This document shows positions 1 through 8,024 of a DNA stretch of 32,736 bases, one piece after another (positions within the stretch are counted from its first letter, which is position 1; the number at the start of each line of letters is the position of its first letter). The stretch spans positions 1-32,736 of the forward strand of contig DATGLE010000158.1 of assembly GCA_035294325.1 (NCBI GenBank), written 5' to 3'. The DNA comes from DATGLE01 sp035294325. Its GTDB lineage: Bacteria; Chloroflexota; Ktedonobacteria; Ktedonobacterales; Ktedonobacteraceae. The notes under the pieces are model-generated. The model did not search any database. It was given only the letters and a program-made list of their open reading frames with translations, and was not told where the DNA came from. Both the position numbers and the translations under genes were made by a program.

Positions 1-12
1 TATAATCTGAAT

Positions 13-1398
13 ATGGCTATGGACACACCGGAGAACTATTATGCCATTCTGGGCGTACCGCTGGACGCCGACAGCGATACATTGAAGAGAGCCTATCGCC
101 AGCTTGCGCGCCGCTACCACCCCGATCTGGCCGGCCCGGGCGGGGCCGTAGAGATGAAACGCATCAACCGCGCTTACGCCGTATTGAGCGATCCCGAAAA
201 GCGACGCGGCTACGATGCCGTTGTCGGCGGCATCATTGACCTGCGCAGAGGCGGCTTTGTGCGCCCGCGCCCGCGTCCCCACGACCTGCGGGAAGATATG
301 GAATTTTCCGGCCTCAGCATCTTTAGCACGAAAGGACCGCTGCATACCGGTCCCGTCATTCATAGCGGACTGGGTGTGATTTCCGCATTGAGCAGTGTGC
401 GTACCGTGGAGGGATTGCGCATTGCCGCTGGCTCGCTCGATGGCAGGGGGACGCTCTGGTCGCTCGTGAAGGGGCAGGTCGGCTCTCCGGTAAGCTTCGC
501 TGCCGACCCGGCGGCAACCGTCGAATCGCTGCGTGAATTGCGCTTCTCCAGCGCCGGATCCCTGCTGGCCGGTTGGGGCAGATTGCACCTGTACATCTGG
601 GATGCCTATAGCGGCGCGCTGCTGTGGAGCTACGGACTTATGCAGCGCGCCGTCTCCGCCCATTATTCGCTCGATGTGGCGCTGCGAACGCCGCGCAACG
701 AAAAACGCTACGCGCGTCTGGCGCTGCCGTATCTTCCCGACGATATCCAGGCCCCGCGTGCCTGGGGGGTGCGCGCGACGGATATTCTGAGCCATGAGAT
801 AGGGGCGGCGACTGACAGCCTGGCCGATCCTGCTATCTGCATGGAGGAGGAGGTCGATAAGCGGCAATTCTGGGCCATCCGTTTGCGCTCGCTCTCGCAG
901 GATGCGGGGACGCTGCTGACGCTCTCCTGCGCCCGCGTGCCGCACGAGCAGCAGGAAATGGCGATTGTGCGGCGCTGGGATGTGGCGGCGCGGGCGCGTA
1001 GCGGCAAGGTGCGCCCGCGTATCGCGGCGTCCATCCTGGTAGGCCACTGCGCCGATTGCGCTCCGCCCTACGCCACTACGCCCGATGCGGCAATGCTGGC
1101 CTTTGTTTATATGGGACGCAAGCTGCGCGTCTGCGAAACGACCTCCGGCACCTACAGCGAACTGGCGAGCGGCGCAATGGGCAGCAGTTCAAAACTTGCC
1201 CTCTCGCCGGATGGGGAATGGATCGCCGTTGCGCGGGAGGATAGCGAGGTCAACGAGGGGGTGATCGATCTCTGGTCGATCAGCACCGGTCAGGTGGTGC
1301 AGAAGCTCTATCATCCCTGGCAGATCAGCGCGCTCCACTTCGCTGGCAGACAACTGGTTGTGGCCCTCACCGATGGCACGATCCAGGTATGGGAATAG
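13..1398 (+). CDS. DnaJ-domain protein with WD40-like repeats
   Basis: Residues 6-66 form a J domain (ENYYAILGV start, HPD motif at 36-38), the part of DnaJ-type co-chaperones that stimulates DnaK ATPase. The remaining ~370 residues contain WD40-like strands ending in LWS, YIWD, RRWDV, LWS and a final VWE, suggesting a C-terminal beta-propeller. There is no zinc-finger or DnaJ C-terminal substrate domain, so this is not canonical DnaJ. Start: ATG at 13 or 19; the frame is open to the window edge, but the J domain begins right here. TATAAT occupies bases 1-6, so the mRNA may be leaderless. The J-domain call is firm; the propeller is inferred from repeat spacing and the client is unknown. Confidence 0.85.
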   Translation: MAMDTPENYYAILGVPLDADSDTLKRAYRQLARRYHPDLAGPGGAVEMKRINRAYAVLSDPEKRRGYDAVVGGIIDLRRGGFVRPRPRPHDLREDMEFSGLSIFSTKGPLHTGPVIHSGLGVISALSSVRTVEGLRIAAGSLDGRGTLWSLVKGQVGSPVSFAADPAATVESLRELRFSSAGSLLAGWGRLHLYIWDAYSGALLWSYGLMQRAVSAHYSLDVALRTPRNEKRYARLALPYLPDDIQAPRAWGVRATDILSHEIGAATDSLADPAICMEEEVDKRQFWAIRLRSLSQDAGTLLTLSCARVPHEQQEMAIVRRWDVAARARSGKVRPRIAASILVGHCADCAPPYATTPDAAMLAFVYMGRKLRVCETTSGTYSELASGAMGSSSKLALSPDGEWIAVAREDSEVNEGVIDLWSISTGQVVQKLYHPWQISALHFAGRQLVVALTDGTIQVWE

Positions 1399-1414
1399 GT
1401 CCTTGTTGCTATGC

Positions 1415-1444
1415 TTTACATTCATTCGTTCGTTTAGATAAGAT
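1415..1444 (+). promoter_or_regulatory. Promoter for the glycosyltransferase gene
   Basis: TTTACA at 1415-1420 and TAAGAT at 1439-1444 are separated by 18 bp. The predicted transcript starts about 60 nt before the ATG at 1509. Assigned by consensus match only. Confidence 0.5.
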
Positions 1445-1508
1445 AGGAGTCAGGGATTTTTCTGTACTGTAAGCTTTTCACTCCAACGCAGAAGTGAGGG
1501 TATATTTC

Positions 1509-2279
1509 ATGCGTGTTTCGGTGGTTGTCCCGGTATACAACGAAGAGAAAACGGTAGCGCAGGTTTTAGAGTCGCTTGCGCGCGTGCAGCTTGAGCTTGA
1601 AGTTGTTGTTGTCGATGATGCATCGACGGATGGAACATGGGACATTTTGCAGCAGCTGCGCCAGCGCGCTCCGTTCGACAGCTATCGTTATGTGCGCCAT
1701 GACCGTAATCAGGGCAAGGGCGTTGCATTACGGACCGGCTTCGGCCTGGTAAGCGGGGATCTTGTGACTGTGCAGGATGCCGATATGGAGTATGATCCGC
1801 AGGATCTACCTGCGCTGGTGCGTAAGTGGCGGGAGGGGCGGGCAGCGGGGATAGAACGCGTCGCGGTCTATGGTTATCGCGACCTTGCGCCACAGAAGTT
1901 CACGACACGCTGGGGCAACCGTTTCCTCACTATGGTCACGAATATCTTATTTGGCAGCCATATTCACGATATGGAGACCTGCTACAAGCTGATGCCGCGT
2001 GCGCTCGCCCAGGCGCTTCCGATGGAGGGGCGGCGCTTTGAGATCGAGCCTGAAATTACCTCATGCATCCTGCAAGCCGGCTACACCATCCTCGAGGTGC
2101 CTATCAGCTATACGCCGCGCAAAGAGAAGAAGCTCTCTCCCTGGAAAGACGGCTGGCCTGCTCTGGCGATGCTGCTGCGCCGCCGCTTCGGCAAAGCGTT
2201 CAATCCCGACCTGCCCATCGAAGAAACGCAACAAAGCGTGGCCTCTCCTTCTGTATCTGAAGTTGACTACAAAATCTAG
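1509..2279 (+). CDS. Family 2 glycosyltransferase, DPM1/polyprenyl-phosphate type
   Basis: A GT-A glycosyltransferase of 256 residues. It opens with the family 2 signature VSVVVPVYNEE (3-13), followed by VVDDASTDGTW (nucleotide binding, Asp36-Asp37) and the metal-binding DAD motif at 90-92. The C-terminal half (GNRF, HDMETCYKLMPR, RRFEIEPEI) is typical of dolichyl-phosphate mannose synthase-like enzymes, which move a sugar from a nucleotide sugar to a polyprenyl phosphate at the cytoplasmic membrane face. There is no transmembrane segment after the catalytic domain, so it resembles the short soluble form. The ATG at 1509 is preferred over GTG at 1494 because GAGGG lies 8 nt upstream and the fold begins at once. 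Donor and acceptor cannot be told from sequence. Confidence 0.9.
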   Translation: MRVSVVVPVYNEEKTVAQVLESLARVQLELEVVVVDDASTDGTWDILQQLRQRAPFDSYRYVRHDRNQGKGVALRTGFGLVSGDLVTVQDADMEYDPQDLPALVRKWREGRAAGIERVAVYGYRDLAPQKFTTRWGNRFLTMVTNILFGSHIHDMETCYKLMPRALAQALPMEGRRFEIEPEITSCILQAGYTILEVPISYTPRKEKKLSPWKDGWPALAMLLRRRFGKAFNPDLPIEETQQSVASPSVSEVDYKI

Positions 2280-2280
2280 A

Positions 2281-2415
2281 GCCTGCTCTCACTGCGGGCC
2301 TTCGCGCGGCAACGACGGGCAAGGATCTCACTGGTGATGCGGAAGCATGCGCGCAGCGCAAGTTTCCGCATTACCGGTGAGATGAGGCGAGCACCGCAGG
2401 TGCGAGCAAGCTATA
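2281..2415. repeat. Palindromic repeat element (copy 1, partly decayed)
   Basis: A short GC-rich segment (GGGCCTTCGCGCGGC) precedes a 28-bp inverted repeat, 2325-2352 against 2356-2383, with loop GCA. Twenty-four of 28 positions are Watson-Crick and three are G-T, so the RNA stem is nearly complete. The tail GAGCACCGCAGGTGCGAGC follows. This order matches the copies at 3768 and 11528. It sits between the glycosyltransferase stop and the next promoter. Confidence 0.7.
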
Positions 2416-2459
2416 GCGTCGGAGGATCAGATATTTTCTTAGAAAGACTGCCAAAAAGG

Positions 2460-2487
2460 TTGACATTTTGCGCTCTCATCATACAAT
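2460..2487 (+). promoter_or_regulatory. Promoter for the 2548/2821 gene pair
   Basis: TTGACA at 2460-2465 and TACAAT at 2482-2487 are 16 bp apart, a near-consensus housekeeping promoter. The predicted start of transcription is near 2494. Confidence 0.65.
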
Positions 2488-2547
2488 GTACTATGCGGAT
2501 GTTTTGTGCCTTTTTGAAACGCAGGAATGCAGAAGGGTCCGGAGCTT

Positions 2548-2805
2548 ATGACGCGTGAAGGGACTCTCCTGGAAAAAGAGCCTCGCTTGAAAACTATCTT
2601 TCAGGGTGAAGAGCATTCATATGTTCGTTGTGTCGTTGCCGATGCAGTTGATCCCACGCGACGCTTCGAGTGCCGTGTGTTAGATGAAGAAGATATCCCT
2701 GTTGCAGTTGGAGAGTCAATCAAGCTTGATGTAATAAGAGTTGTTACCGAGAGGCGCAATGGAGTTGTACGCTTTGATTGTCGTCTGGTACAGCGACCAG
2801 AATAA
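2548..2805 (+). CDS. Small conserved-looking protein of unknown function
   Basis: I do not recognise this 85-residue protein. It is charged and rich in alternating hydrophobic residues (SYVRCVVADAV, RFECRVLDEEDI, ESIKLDVIRVV, VVRFDCRLVQ), which suggests a small all-beta fold such as an OB-like or SH3-like barrel; that is only a guess. No signal peptide or membrane segment is visible. The ATG at 2548 has AGAAGGG 10 nt upstream; an in-frame ATG at 2527 would add seven residues. The frame is supported by the strong promoter at 2460, and by the next gene beginning 15 nt after the stop, so the two are probably co-transcribed. Confidence 0.6.
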   Translation: MTREGTLLEKEPRLKTIFQGEEHSYVRCVVADAVDPTRRFECRVLDEEDIPVAVGESIKLDVIRVVTERRNGVVRFDCRLVQRPE

Positions 2806-2820
2806 TGGGGGGCGTGAGCC

Positions 2821-3750
2821 ATGAAATGTTCTCGATGCGATGCAGAATTACCCGAAACTGCTACCTTTTGCCCCGACTGCGGGGCACCTATCCGACAGGA
2901 GCGACCACTGACGTTCTCGTATCTGCCAGCAGGCGCGCCTCCCTGGCCTACGACGATCCCGCAGCATATCGCTCGCCCGCAGGAGGACGCGCTGTCGTCT
3001 CGCTATGAGCGGAAGAGGGGTCCCGCGCGGCCAAAGCGTTCGGCGGCCAGCATACTGGCAATCGCGGCCTTCATCGTACTGGTGCCGCTTCTGGGGGCGG
3101 CGGCGACCCTGGGCATATTGTATCTTAACCACGAATTCCCCGCCAGCGCCGCTCGAACTCCCGCGAATGTTTCAACGCGCACGACGCCGGGCACAGCCAG
3201 TACGCCGGGCACCGGCGCAGCCACTACCCCCGTTCCCTCCACGAAGGGTGGGCAGTTGCCGACGCCGACCTCCTTCAAGAAAACGAAGGACGCGAATTTG
3301 AATGTCTCGTTGCAGTACCCCTCGGATTGGGTGACTGAAGGTCCCCAGAAGTTATCTGATGGCAGCACATCCGTCGGTATCCACCCGTCGCAGCAGATAC
3401 CAATTGAATTTGTATTCATCCGTTTCTCCAATTCCGCTTCATCATCCATCACTACTCCGCAGCAGGCCAACCAGGCAAACATTCAGACCGTGGGCAGTTC
3501 GTTCAATGCCCAGGATTTGCGGGATGTCCCGCCCGCCAATGCGCAGCCGATGATCGGCGGAACAAAGTGGGTTGAGGAGGACGTGACTTTTCTGGATGCC
3601 AATGGCGACAAGTTCCATGTCTCGACGATCTCGGTAAAGCACGAGAATACCTATTACAGCATCATTTTCCTGGTGCCCGATGTGTACTTTACCGAGGCTA
3701 TGCAGAAGTATATCCAGCCAATGCTCAACTCGCTCCAGTTCCTCTCATAG
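2821..3750 (+). CDS. Zinc-ribbon, single-pass membrane protein with extracytoplasmic domain
   Basis: The 309-residue protein starts with a zinc ribbon (CSRCDAELPETATFCPDCG, two CxxC pairs in residues 3-21). A polar linker leads to one hydrophobic segment at about 75-103 (ILAIAAFIVLVPLLGAAATLGILYL), then a Thr/Pro-rich low-complexity stretch at about 110-155. The C-terminal domain, from about residue 160 (LNVSLQYPSDW to the end), resembles PsbP-like or lipoprotein-like folds often found in Ktedonobacteria membrane proteins. Predicted topology: ribbon inside, C-terminal domain outside. ATG 2821 has a GGGGGG tract 8 nt upstream. Its function is unknown; a sensory or envelope role is only inferred from the layout. 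Confidence 0.8.
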   Translation: MKCSRCDAELPETATFCPDCGAPIRQERPLTFSYLPAGAPPWPTTIPQHIARPQEDALSSRYERKRGPARPKRSAASILAIAAFIVLVPLLGAAATLGILYLNHEFPASAARTPANVSTRTTPGTASTPGTGAATTPVPSTKGGQLPTPTSFKKTKDANLNVSLQYPSDWVTEGPQKLSDGSTSVGIHPSQQIPIEFVFIRFSNSASSSITTPQQANQANIQTVGSSFNAQDLRDVPPANAQPMIGGTKWVEEDVTFLDANGDKFHVSTISVKHENTYYSIIFLVPDVYFTEAMQKYIQPMLNSLQFLS

Positions 3751-3767
3751 TTGCAGCTTGGCTTAGC

Positions 3768-3905
3768 CAGGAGGGCCTTCGCGCGGCGCCGCGCGCCAGG
3801 GATATATCTGGTGGCATGGAAAAATGCGCACAGCGCATTTTTCCATGCCACCAGATATATTGGGTGAGCGCCGCAGGCGCGAGCAGGCGTAGCCTGCTGC
3901 CTGGC
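3768..3905. repeat. Palindromic repeat element (copy 2, perfect 28-bp arms)
   Basis: A small GC-rich hairpin (CGCGCGGCGCCGCGCG, about 3781-3796) is followed by a perfect 28-bp inverted repeat, 3802-3829 against 3833-3860, with loop ACA and apical AAAAATGCGC. The tail GAGCGCCGCAGGCGCGAGC begins about 3866, and a further short repeat (GCAGGCGTAGCCTGC) follows. It has no U-tract, so it is not a standard intrinsic terminator. Confidence 0.85.
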
Positions 3906-3934
3906 TTTTAAATTAGCCCGTAACATGATACAAT
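3906..3934 (+). promoter_or_regulatory. Probable promoter for the HEAT-repeat gene
   Basis: TACAAT at 3929-3934 is a good -10 box. The -35 (TTTTAA, 3906-3911, 17 bp away) is weak. The box overlaps an in-frame ATG at 3925, which argues against that ATG as a translation start. Confidence 0.4.
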
Positions 3935-4023
3935 GCCTTGCACAATCATACCAGCGTACATCCATTAACCTCATGAGAGGTAGCACTTTAGATCCGCTTT
4001 GCCGTGTAGTAAGGAGAACGCAA

Positions 4024-5712
4024 ATGCCACGGGGACGCAAAGGACCTCCACAGGAAAGTATTGATAGCATCTTGCTCGCCATCAGCCGGCGCGACGATAT
4101 CGACCCGGAGGTGCTCTCCCACTACTTTGATCGCCTGGATGAAGAGTGGACCTCGGGTGCCCGCGAGAGAGTATTGCACCTGTTGCGCAGCAGCGATCAA
4201 ACTGCGCATTCCGCCGCCGTCTTTATCCTCTCAGAGCTGGCTACTGACTTCGACCTGGAGGAACTGGAAGATTTTGTAACCGATCCTACCGTGAGCGATC
4301 TGGCAAAGCTTTCCCTGGCTCCTATTCTTAAAGAACTGGGTTCGGAGATGGCCGACGAGGGCATCATCGAGTACCTTAATGATCCCTCTACCGCTATCCG
4401 GCAGATGCAAATGCGCCTGCTGGAGCTTGTAGACGAGAGTGAGATGGGCGTAGAGTCGATTCTGGGAGATGTAATCGCGATGCCGTTGGAGCGCCGGCTG
4501 GCTTTCATCAACTGGCTGGGCAGCAGTAACGATCCGCGCGCGGCCTCCCTGCTCATCCCGCTGCTGGACAATCAATCCAGCCGCGTAGTCGCAGCGATCA
4601 TCGAGGCTTTTGAGCAACTCGGTTCCGTGGCTATCCAGCAGTCGATCCCGGCGTTAAAACAACTCATCGCGACCAGCAGCAGTCGCAATCTGCGGCAGCA
4701 GGCGCGCGCGGCTCTGGGCCGGATCACGATGCAGGCCGGCCTCGATATAGAGGAGCAGGCGCCGCTGGAGTCATCCAGGTCCTCGCTGCCGCCGCACGAA
4801 GCGCGCGTCAGTTTCATCGATGGCTCTGGCTCTCAATTAATCATGCTCTCCTGGGAGCGCCCCGATGGCCTGCTCAAAGGCGTCAACATGCTTTACCAGG
4901 ATCAATGGGGCATCAAGGACTGCTACGGCCTGGACGAGATTGAAAAAGAGCGCTGGGATGAGCTTGTGCAAGACCTGGAGAAGCAGGGCTTTGTCAGTTT
5001 TCAACTGCCCTTCGCGGAGGTCCGCGCCCTTGCTCTGGAAGCGCGTGCTCTCAACAAACGCTTGCGCCACAAGTTGCCCATCGCCTACTCTATCTGGCGC
5101 CCCTTCATAGAGGCCGCGTATGGCGACGACACGGAGCGCAAGCAGAAGAGAGCGCCTTCCCATCAGCCGGGACCGGCTGCACTTGATGAAAAAACGCTGG
5201 CCCTCGCGCAGCGCGGCGATGAACTCTACAATATAATGGAATTTGCATCCTGGTTGTACGAGCCGATGGAGGGCATCGAGCCTTACATCGCGCGCTATAT
5301 GGCGATGGGTAATATCTTTACGATCCAACCCGCCAGCAGCCGGGCGCGAACACAGAAGGGGAAGCAGAAGGAGCGAGCGCAGCGTGCTCAAAAAGCCTAT
5401 CTGGAGGTTCTGGTTGGCGAAGCGTTCGCCAGCGGTGATCTGATGGATACGAAATGGCGCCTGCTCTATACGACACGCTTGCAGCGCCAGGCCGCTCTCT
5501 TCAGTTCCGCCGGGCGCGAAGAAGAGGCCGCTCTTATCAATGCCGTTGCCGCTGTGCTGCACCCCGAGTCCGGTGTGCCGTTGCAAGAGCAGGCTTTTCC
5601 GCGCGCCATGCTGCGCCTCTCGATTGAGCAAGGCCCCCTGCGCCTGATGCTTGCCACTCTGGGACACGGCGAATCCGGTAAGCTGCCCATCAATCTTTTC
5701 GATGAGGAGTAG
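4024..5712 (+). CDS. HEAT-repeat protein
   Basis: A soluble protein of 562 residues. The N-terminal ~240 residues are made of paired amphipathic helices typical of HEAT repeats (SDQTAHSAAVFILSEL, DPSTAIRQMQMRLLEL, DPRAASLLIPLLDNQSSRV, SSSRNLRQQARAALGRI). They form a curved scaffold, usually for protein-protein contacts. From about residue 265 to the end there is a helical region I do not recognise, with a basic, Gln-rich linker near 440-455. No membrane segment is seen. ATG 4024 is chosen because AAGGAG lies 7 nt upstream (4011-4016); the frame extends back to 3925, but that part overlaps the promoter. The tgt gene starts 10 nt downstream, so they are likely one operon. A role with tRNA modification is not shown. 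Confidence 0.8.
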   Translation: MPRGRKGPPQESIDSILLAISRRDDIDPEVLSHYFDRLDEEWTSGARERVLHLLRSSDQTAHSAAVFILSELATDFDLEELEDFVTDPTVSDLAKLSLAPILKELGSEMADEGIIEYLNDPSTAIRQMQMRLLELVDESEMGVESILGDVIAMPLERRLAFINWLGSSNDPRAASLLIPLLDNQSSRVVAAIIEAFEQLGSVAIQQSIPALKQLIATSSSRNLRQQARAALGRITMQAGLDIEEQAPLESSRSSLPPHEARVSFIDGSGSQLIMLSWERPDGLLKGVNMLYQDQWGIKDCYGLDEIEKERWDELVQDLEKQGFVSFQLPFAEVRALALEARALNKRLRHKLPIAYSIWRPFIEAAYGDDTERKQKRAPSHQPGPAALDEKTLALAQRGDELYNIMEFASWLYEPMEGIEPYIARYMAMGNIFTIQPASSRARTQKGKQKERAQRAQKAYLEVLVGEAFASGDLMDTKWRLLYTTRLQRQAALFSSAGREEEAALINAVAAVLHPESGVPLQEQAFPRAMLRLSIEQGPLRLMLATLGHGESGKLPINLFDEE

Positions 5713-5722
5713 GCGAAGGCCC

Positions 5723-6931
5723 ATGCCGCCATTTACCTTTAGCATTGATACCGCATGTCCCACCACATGGGCGCGGGCCTGCACCATCCAGACCCCGCAC
5801 GGCACGATTCAGACACCCATTTTCATGCCTGTCGGTACGCAGGCCAGCGTCAAAAGCGTCTCCCCGGAGGAGTTGCACGCGGCCGGGGCGACCATCATCC
5901 TTGCCAATACCTATCACCTGATGCTGCGTCCCGGCTCCCCATTGATCGCCGAACTGGGTGGTCTGCACGCATTCATGCATTGGGATGGCCCGATCCTGAC
6001 CGATAGCGGTGGCTTTCAGGTCTGGAGCCTGGGACACCTGCGCAAATTGAGCGAGGAGGGCGTGCTCTTTAAATCGCATCTCGATGGCTCGCTGCATCAG
6101 TTGACGCCCGAACGCGTGATGCAGATCGAAGCGGAACTGGGCGCTGATATCATCCTGCCGCTCGATATTTGTTCGCCCTATCCCTGCCCGCCGCTCGATG
6201 CGCGGAAAGCGATGGAGCAGACGCACCGCTGGGAGGAGCGTGCCCTGCTCGCGAAGGAGCGCTATCGTCCCGAACAGACTTTGTTCGGCATTGTGCAGGG
6301 GGCGTTCGAGCCTGATCTGCGCCGCGAAAGTGCGCGCGTAATCGGGAGCATGCCGTTCGCGGGGCTATCGATTGGCGGCCTCTCGGTTGGCGAGCCGAAG
6401 GAGAAAATGTGGGAGATGCTGCGCTATGTGACGCCGGAGCTGCCCCGCGACAAGCCGCGCCACCTGCTGGGCGTCGGCTCGCCCGAAGACCTGGTGATCG
6501 GTGTGGGGCTGGGTATGGATATGTTCGATTGCGCGCTGCCCACCCGCGTCGCTCGCCACGGCGGCCTCTTCACTACTCATGGGCGCGTGCGCATTACCGC
6601 CGCGCGGTTTCGCGCGCAGCAGGGGCCAATCGAAGAGGGCTGCGATTGCTATACCTGCCAGCACTATAGCGCAGCCTACGTCCATCATCTCGCGCGGGCC
6701 GAGGAGCAGCTCTATTATCGCCTGGGCAGTATCCATAACCTGCGCTTCATGCTGCGGCTCGCCGGCCAGTTGCGCGCCGCGATCATCGATGGCACCTATC
6801 CGGCGTTCCGCGACGCATTCCTGGAGCGCTATATGCCCGCATCCGAGCAGGTGCGTCAGGAGCAGCGCGAGAAATGGAAGGCAGCTCGCATGCGCACTCA
6901 GGCGCCTGCCTCTGCCGCGCAAAAGATATAA
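5723..6931 (+). CDS. tgt: tRNA-guanine transglycosylase (queuine tRNA-ribosyltransferase)
   Basis: This enzyme exchanges guanine for the queuosine precursor preQ1 at wobble position 34 of GUN-anticodon tRNAs. The 402-residue length fits the family. Visible motifs are SVKSVSPEEL, ANTYHLMLRPG, the base-binding TDSGGFQVWSL, the nucleophile Asp269 in FDCALPTR, and the zinc site Cys307, Cys309, Cys312 and His338 (CDCYTC, then SIHNLRF). The usual DECTPYP-like segment reads LDICSPYP, a minor change. ATG 5723 comes 10 nt after the HEAT-gene stop and starts exactly where the family begins; upstream in-frame codons overlap the HEAT gene. No other queuosine genes are nearby. The stop codon touches a perfect hairpin. 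Confidence 0.96.
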   Translation: MPPFTFSIDTACPTTWARACTIQTPHGTIQTPIFMPVGTQASVKSVSPEELHAAGATIILANTYHLMLRPGSPLIAELGGLHAFMHWDGPILTDSGGFQVWSLGHLRKLSEEGVLFKSHLDGSLHQLTPERVMQIEAELGADIILPLDICSPYPCPPLDARKAMEQTHRWEERALLAKERYRPEQTLFGIVQGAFEPDLRRESARVIGSMPFAGLSIGGLSVGEPKEKMWEMLRYVTPELPRDKPRHLLGVGSPEDLVIGVGLGMDMFDCALPTRVARHGGLFTTHGRVRITAARFRAQQGPIEEGCDCYTCQHYSAAYVHHLARAEEQLYYRLGSIHNLRFMLRLAGQLRAAIIDGTYPAFRDAFLERYMPASEQVRQEQREKWKAARMRTQAPASAAQKI

Positions 6932-7007
6932 TATTGTTGTGTAGAACAGGGGCGAAGCCCCTGTTCTACACAACAATATTGTCAGGGCAAGCGCCGCAGG
7001 CGCTTGC
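6930..7007. repeat. Palindromic element at the tgt stop codon
   Basis: A perfect 24-bp inverted repeat, 6930-6953 against 6957-6980 (loop GAA, apical GGGGC/GCCCC), begins inside the tgt stop codon. A second perfect 9-bp hairpin at 6987-7007 (GCAAGCGCC, loop GCA) corresponds to the conserved tail of the repeat family. It could protect or end the tgt mRNA. Confidence 0.85.
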
Positions 7008-7045
7008 AGGTGTGCGTAAGGTTCAAGAAGAGAATAAGGTATTGT

Positions 7046-7873
7046 ATGGAGACCATAGCATATCGCTTCCTCAATACAGGAATACAGGATGCCGCTCTCA
7101 ACATGGCTATCGACGAAGCCATCCTGCTGCGCCACCTTAGCGGCGAGATCCCACCAACGCTGCGCGCCTTCCGCTGGTCGCGGCCCTCCATCTCGCTGGG
7201 ACGTTTTCAGAGTGTCGAGCGCGAAATAGCTGAGGACGCCTGTCGGCAGCAGGGCGTTGCGCTGGTGCGTCGTCCAACGGGAGGGCGCGCGGTGTATCAC
7301 CGTGACGAGTTTACCTACAGCATCGTCATCGGCAAGCGCCACGGCGTCCCGGCTGGAGTCGTCGCCGCCTACGCATATCTGGCACAGGGGCTGCTGGCGG
7401 CGCTGCGCATCCTCGGCGTGCAGGCGCAACTGAGCGATGAGCGCGTCAACAAGCATCCTTCCGCCGCCTGCTTCGCCTCCTCGACGCAGGCCGACCTTAC
7501 CAGCGGCGGCTTCAAGCTGGTAGGCAGCGCGCAGGTCTGGAAAGAGGACGCGCTCTTGCAGCAGGGTTCGCTGCCGCTCGATGATCGCTCCTCTGAGTTC
7601 TTCGCGATGCTGCGCTTCCCCGACGAAGCCGCCCGCGCGGAGGCGCTGGCGGCCTACCGCACAAAAACGACGCCCCTGCATACCTTCGCTCCCGGCGCGA
7701 CCTGGGACGATGTTGCGGAAGCGTTTCGAGCCGGATTCAGCGCAGCCCTGCACGTCGAGTTCGTTCCCGGCGCGTTGAGCGCGGCGGAGTGGGACCTGGC
7801 CCATCAACTGGTGGAGGAGAAATATAGCAAGCTGACCTGGCGCAAGGAACGCGTGCAGCTCAAGGCGTTTTGA
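7046..7873 (+). CDS. lipM: Lipoate-protein ligase family, LipM-like octanoyltransferase
   Basis: A 275-residue member of the biotin/lipoate transferase fold. Key motifs are RRPTGGRAVYH (75-85), ACFASSTQADL with Cys142, and GGFKLVGSAQ with Lys157, followed by LLQQGSLPL. A Cys in the CF motif together with the KxxGSAQ lysine is the pattern of LipM, which transfers octanoyl from acyl carrier protein to GcvH, rather than of ATP-dependent LplA. ATG 7046 has AAGGT 6 nt upstream; the in-frame start at 7004 lies within the repeat tail. No lipA or gcvH is in the window. The family call is firm; LipM versus LplA rests on the cysteine. Confidence 0.85.
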   Translation: METIAYRFLNTGIQDAALNMAIDEAILLRHLSGEIPPTLRAFRWSRPSISLGRFQSVEREIAEDACRQQGVALVRRPTGGRAVYHRDEFTYSIVIGKRHGVPAGVVAAYAYLAQGLLAALRILGVQAQLSDERVNKHPSAACFASSTQADLTSGGFKLVGSAQVWKEDALLQQGSLPLDDRSSEFFAMLRFPDEAARAEALAAYRTKTTPLHTFAPGATWDDVAEAFRAGFSAALHVEFVPGALSAAEWDLAHQLVEEKYSKLTWRKERVQLKAF

Positions 7874-7884
7874 AGAGTCTGTGC

Positions 7885-7914
7885 TTGCGTTTTGTGTCGT
7901 CCAGGTGCTATGAT
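7885..7914 (+). promoter_or_regulatory. Promoter for clpP
   Basis: TTGCGT at 7885-7890, an 18-bp spacer and TATGAT at 7909-7914 with an extended TGC just upstream. A second TATGAT at 8000-8005 has no clear -35. No CtsR or CIRCE heat-shock operator was recognised. Confidence 0.5.
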
Positions 7915-8024
7915 ACGGGGTAATGTTCCCGCATTTGTGGGCTTCCTCCGCACAGCATGTTTTTACCAACCGTCTCTCTATTATTCTATTATGAGAGGCT
8001 ATGATAGATAAGTAAGGAGCAAAC

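Noticed and set aside
3925..4023. Upstream start for the HEAT-repeat protein
   Set aside because: The ATG lies inside the -10 region, while ATG 4024 has AAGGAG at the right spacing.
4837..5805. 322-codon minus-strand frame over the HEAT-repeat gene
   Set aside because: Mirror of a coding strand with a good start and coherent helical repeats; no motif in the antisense product.
6930..6980. Perfect palindromes as ordinary intrinsic terminators
   Set aside because: Most have no T-run after the stem on the coding strand and some lie inside operons, so they were listed as repeats; a role in mRNA ends is still possible.
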